From: an uncultured Angelakisella sp.
GTDB taxonomy: Bacteria; Bacillota; Clostridia; Oscillospirales; Ruminococcaceae
Length of the DNA: 13,912 bases
NCBI GenBank assembly: GCA_934524965.1
Contig: CAKSYU010000043.1
Location: forward strand, 1-13,912
Direction: 5' to 3'
In this document: positions 12,926 through 13,912 of the stretch, one piece after another
Layout of the letters: each line of letters starts with the position of its first letter
Position numbering within the stretch: position 1 is the stretch's first letter
Position numbers and translations under genes: made by a program
The notes under the pieces: generated by a model
What the model was told of the DNA's origin: nothing
What the model saw: the letters and a program-made list of their open reading frames with translations, nothing else
Databases searched by the model: none

Positions 12926-13113
12926 AACGACTGGGCAAATGTCAGGCTCCCGCTTTCCCGCGCAAACCTCTCGGCGAGCCGCTTTCGGGCAGCGGTGCAC
13001 CGCAATTTCCGGCGGTTTTCCGCCGTAAACGGCAAATTCAGGGAAAACACAGAAGATCGAAGAAAAGCAGCAGAGCGTCCCCATGGGGAATGTCTCTGCC
13101 GCTTTTCTTTTTT
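12909..13113 (+). ncRNA. Candidate small RNA, about 205 nt, unknown family
   Basis: Bounded by a plausible promoter (12874-12902) and a strong plus-strand terminator (13060-13113), with no protein gene between them that has a ribosome site. The interior is rich in pairing: GGGAAG (12920-12925) with CTTTCCC (about 12953-12959), CCGCT/AGCGG near 12980-12997, the perfect dyad GCGGTGCACCGC near 12993-13004, and GGCGG-TTTT-CCGCC near 13012-13025. I do not recognise a known riboswitch, 6S, SRP, tmRNA or RNase P signature. The ends are predictions. The terminator needs a plus-strand transcript, and no upstream plus-strand gene lies closer than the NSS gene at 9754. Confidence 0.5.
13060..13113 (+). 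terminator. Strong orphan rho-independent terminator
   Basis: AAGAAAAGC (13060-13068) pairs with GCTTTTCTT (13101-13109), CAGAG (13071-13075) with CTCTG (13094-13098), and TCCC/GGGA near the tip, followed by T residues to 13113. The reverse strand lacks a T tail, so it acts in the plus direction. Confidence 0.8.
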
Positions 13114-13228
13114 GTCCGAACCGCCAAAGTTCCCGTCGCCGGTTTGTTCATTCCGGCAACGGAAAATTCAAAACCGCCTGTAGAAAAATCTTCCGAAAAT
13201 TTTGTCAAAATGCCAATTTCTCTTGCAT

Positions 13229-13389
13229 CTGTTGCAATATCGCAACAGATTATCCATTTTCTATACAGGAAACTCCTACAATAATACCAAAGAATACAGA
13301 TTAACTTCGGAATTCTGCCGAAAATCGCATGTTGCGCAAATGCAACATGTTGCAATCACGCAACGAAGATTATTTGCAAAAATGCAACA
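13229..13389. promoter_or_regulatory. Array of four TGTTGC-N6-GCAACA operator-like sites
   Basis: Site 1 is 13230-13247 (perfect, extended to CTGTTGC/GCAACAG). Site 2 is 13330-13347 (perfect, ATGTTGC/GCAACAT). Site 3 is 13348-13365 (TGTTGC/GCAACG), abutting site 2 exactly. Site 4 is 13372-13389 (ATTTGC/GCAACA), covering the -35 of the next gene. All have a 6-nt centre of differing sequence, as expected for a dimeric DNA-binding protein. No known regulator site is recognised. Confidence 0.75.
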
Positions 13390-13401
13390 AAACGCTATAA
13401 T
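13374..13401 (+). promoter_or_regulatory. Promoter of the 99-residue membrane protein gene
   Basis: TTGCAA (13374-13379), a 16-bp spacer and TATAAT (13396-13401). Operator site 4 overlaps the -35 and spacer, so a protein bound there would probably block transcription. Confidence 0.75.
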
Positions 13402-13444
13402 GTTATCAGTACCCCCAATTTCTGCAAATATGGAGGATAACATC

Positions 13445-13744
13445 ATGACTTGGCTCGATATCATCGTTTATGTCCTGTACGGCTGCGGCGCGCTTATTGT
13501 GCTGCTGTTTGCCACCAATCTGATCCTGGTCAAAAAGCGCGGCGAGGATTCTCCGCTGGTGCGCCGTCTTTTGTATGTCGTGGCGATCATCGCGGTCATT
13601 CTCGGCATTATCCGCGCCAAGTTCGTCTATTCCGAGACGGTTCTCTTCGCCAATGTGCTGGTGCTGCTCTGCCTCATCGTCTCCTTCGTCCGCTCCGAAA
13701 AGCCCCCTCAACCCATGGAGGACGAGGAAGAGGAGCAGAAGTAA
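13445..13744 (+). CDS. Small three-span membrane protein, unknown function
   Basis: A 99-residue protein with three hydrophobic segments (about 5-29, 42-58 and 64-83) separated by short basic loops (KKRGEDSPLVRR, then IRAKFVYSE) and ending in a proline/acidic tail (MEDEEEEQK). I do not recognise the family. The ATG at 13445 follows GGAGG by 8 nt; in-frame sequence continues upstream to 13202, but the promoter and operators lie there, so the long version is rejected. The gene stands alone with an unusually elaborate control region: four palindromic sites and its own -10 TATAAT. That suggests tightly regulated expression, perhaps in response to stress or an envelope signal; this is inference. 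No terminator is evident before repeat B. Confidence 0.8.
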   Translation: MTWLDIIVYVLYGCGALIVLLFATNLILVKKRGEDSPLVRRLLYVVAIIAVILGIIRAKFVYSETVLFANVLVLLCLIVSFVRSEKPPQPMEDEEEEQK

Positions 13745-13804
13745 AAAGTTCCCCTCTGCACAATCTTCTCAACAATCTCGAAAGTATTTGCCTACTGCCC
13801 CCAT

Positions 13805-13912
13805 AGTTCCCCTCCTTTGAGGAGGGGAGAGGGGTGGTGGTTCGCCCTTCGCGCTCCAGCGCGCGGGCGATAAAAATGCCGCCGCAGGCTACCTTTGGAG
13901 CGCATCTGCGCG
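13805..13912 (+). repeat. Repeat B, copy 2 (cut by window end)
   Basis: A direct repeat of 10174-10281 with one mismatch, located 60 bp after the stop of the small membrane protein. The right end is not visible. The interval 13745-13804 holds nothing I can identify. Confidence 0.9.

Noticed and set aside
12909..13113. Known riboswitch, 6S, SRP, tmRNA or RNase P RNA
   Set aside because: I looked for the conserved cores of these RNAs as I remember them and found none. No regulated gene follows the terminator directly, which also argues against a simple riboswitch.
12893..13183. Possible 96-residue protein in the candidate small-RNA region
   Set aside because: It would start within the promoter -10 region without a ribosome site and read straight through the strong terminator at 13060-13113; the composition is Arg/Phe-rich and not protein-like.
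13229..13389. CRISPR array or tandem repeat
   Set aside because: The units are 18-bp palindromes with unequal spacing (100, 18 and 24 bp) and no spacer-like sequences between; they fit operators.
13202..13444. N-terminal extension of the small membrane protein to 180 residues
   Set aside because: The extension overlaps four operator-like palindromes and the TATAAT promoter; GGAGG lies directly before ATG 13445.
10653..13444. agrD-like autoinducer peptide gene near the two-component system
   Set aside because: No small frame with a ribosome site and an amphipathic leader plus Cys-containing core was found, and no AgrB homologue is present.

Overview
The window looks like chromosomal DNA of a GC-rich Firmicute, most likely a gut anaerobe of the Oscillospirales (Faecalibacterium/Subdoligranulum/Gemmiger-like). 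This placement is inferred from strong AGGAGG-type ribosome sites and TTGACA/TATAAT promoters in high-GC DNA, ferredoxin-type aldo/keto reductases, a LytTR/GHKL two-component pair, and palindrome-rich intergenic repeats. I see no phage, plasmid or CRISPR functions. The only transposon trace is a truncated IS256-family transposase fragment at the left edge.

Layout. 1-98: transposase remnant (minus). 169-828 (minus) and 1006-1599 (plus): a SIMPL-domain protein and a short formate/nitrite-type channel, divergently transcribed from two well-formed promoters. 1721-4989: a four-gene minus-strand operon, in transcription order two Fe-S aldo/keto reductases, an ECF transporter S component and a DUF1893 protein. 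Three of the genes are joined by overlapping start/stop codons or a short gap, and the promoter carries a dyad inside a 19-bp spacer, the hallmark of MerR-family control. 5229-6608: a radical SAM/SPASM-like enzyme (plus). 6609-7286: no gene, palindromic repeats. 7287-8198 (minus) and 8399-9754 (plus): a LysR regulator and a divergent sodium-coupled (NSS) transporter whose promoters share one -35 box. 9755-10652: no gene, dense repeats. 10653-12759: GHKL histidine kinase and LytTR response regulator (minus operon, regulator first). 12760-13444: no protein gene, but a predicted promoter plus strong terminator that define a candidate small RNA of about 205 nt, followed by an array of TGTTGC-N6-GCAACA operators in front of a 99-residue membrane protein (13445-13744). 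The window ends inside a 108-bp repeat that also occurs at 10174.

How the parts may work together. The minus operon pairs redox enzymes with vitamin-type uptake under probable stress or aldehyde-responsive MerR control. The LysR protein probably regulates the NSS amino-acid transporter next to it. The two-component pair probably senses an external signal, but no agrB/agrD-like partner is present. The least explained material lies in the non-coding DNA: the orphan transcription unit near 12.9-13.1 kb, the operator array at 13.2-13.4 kb, and a 116-bp repeat found twice in opposite orientations with compensatory base-pair changes.
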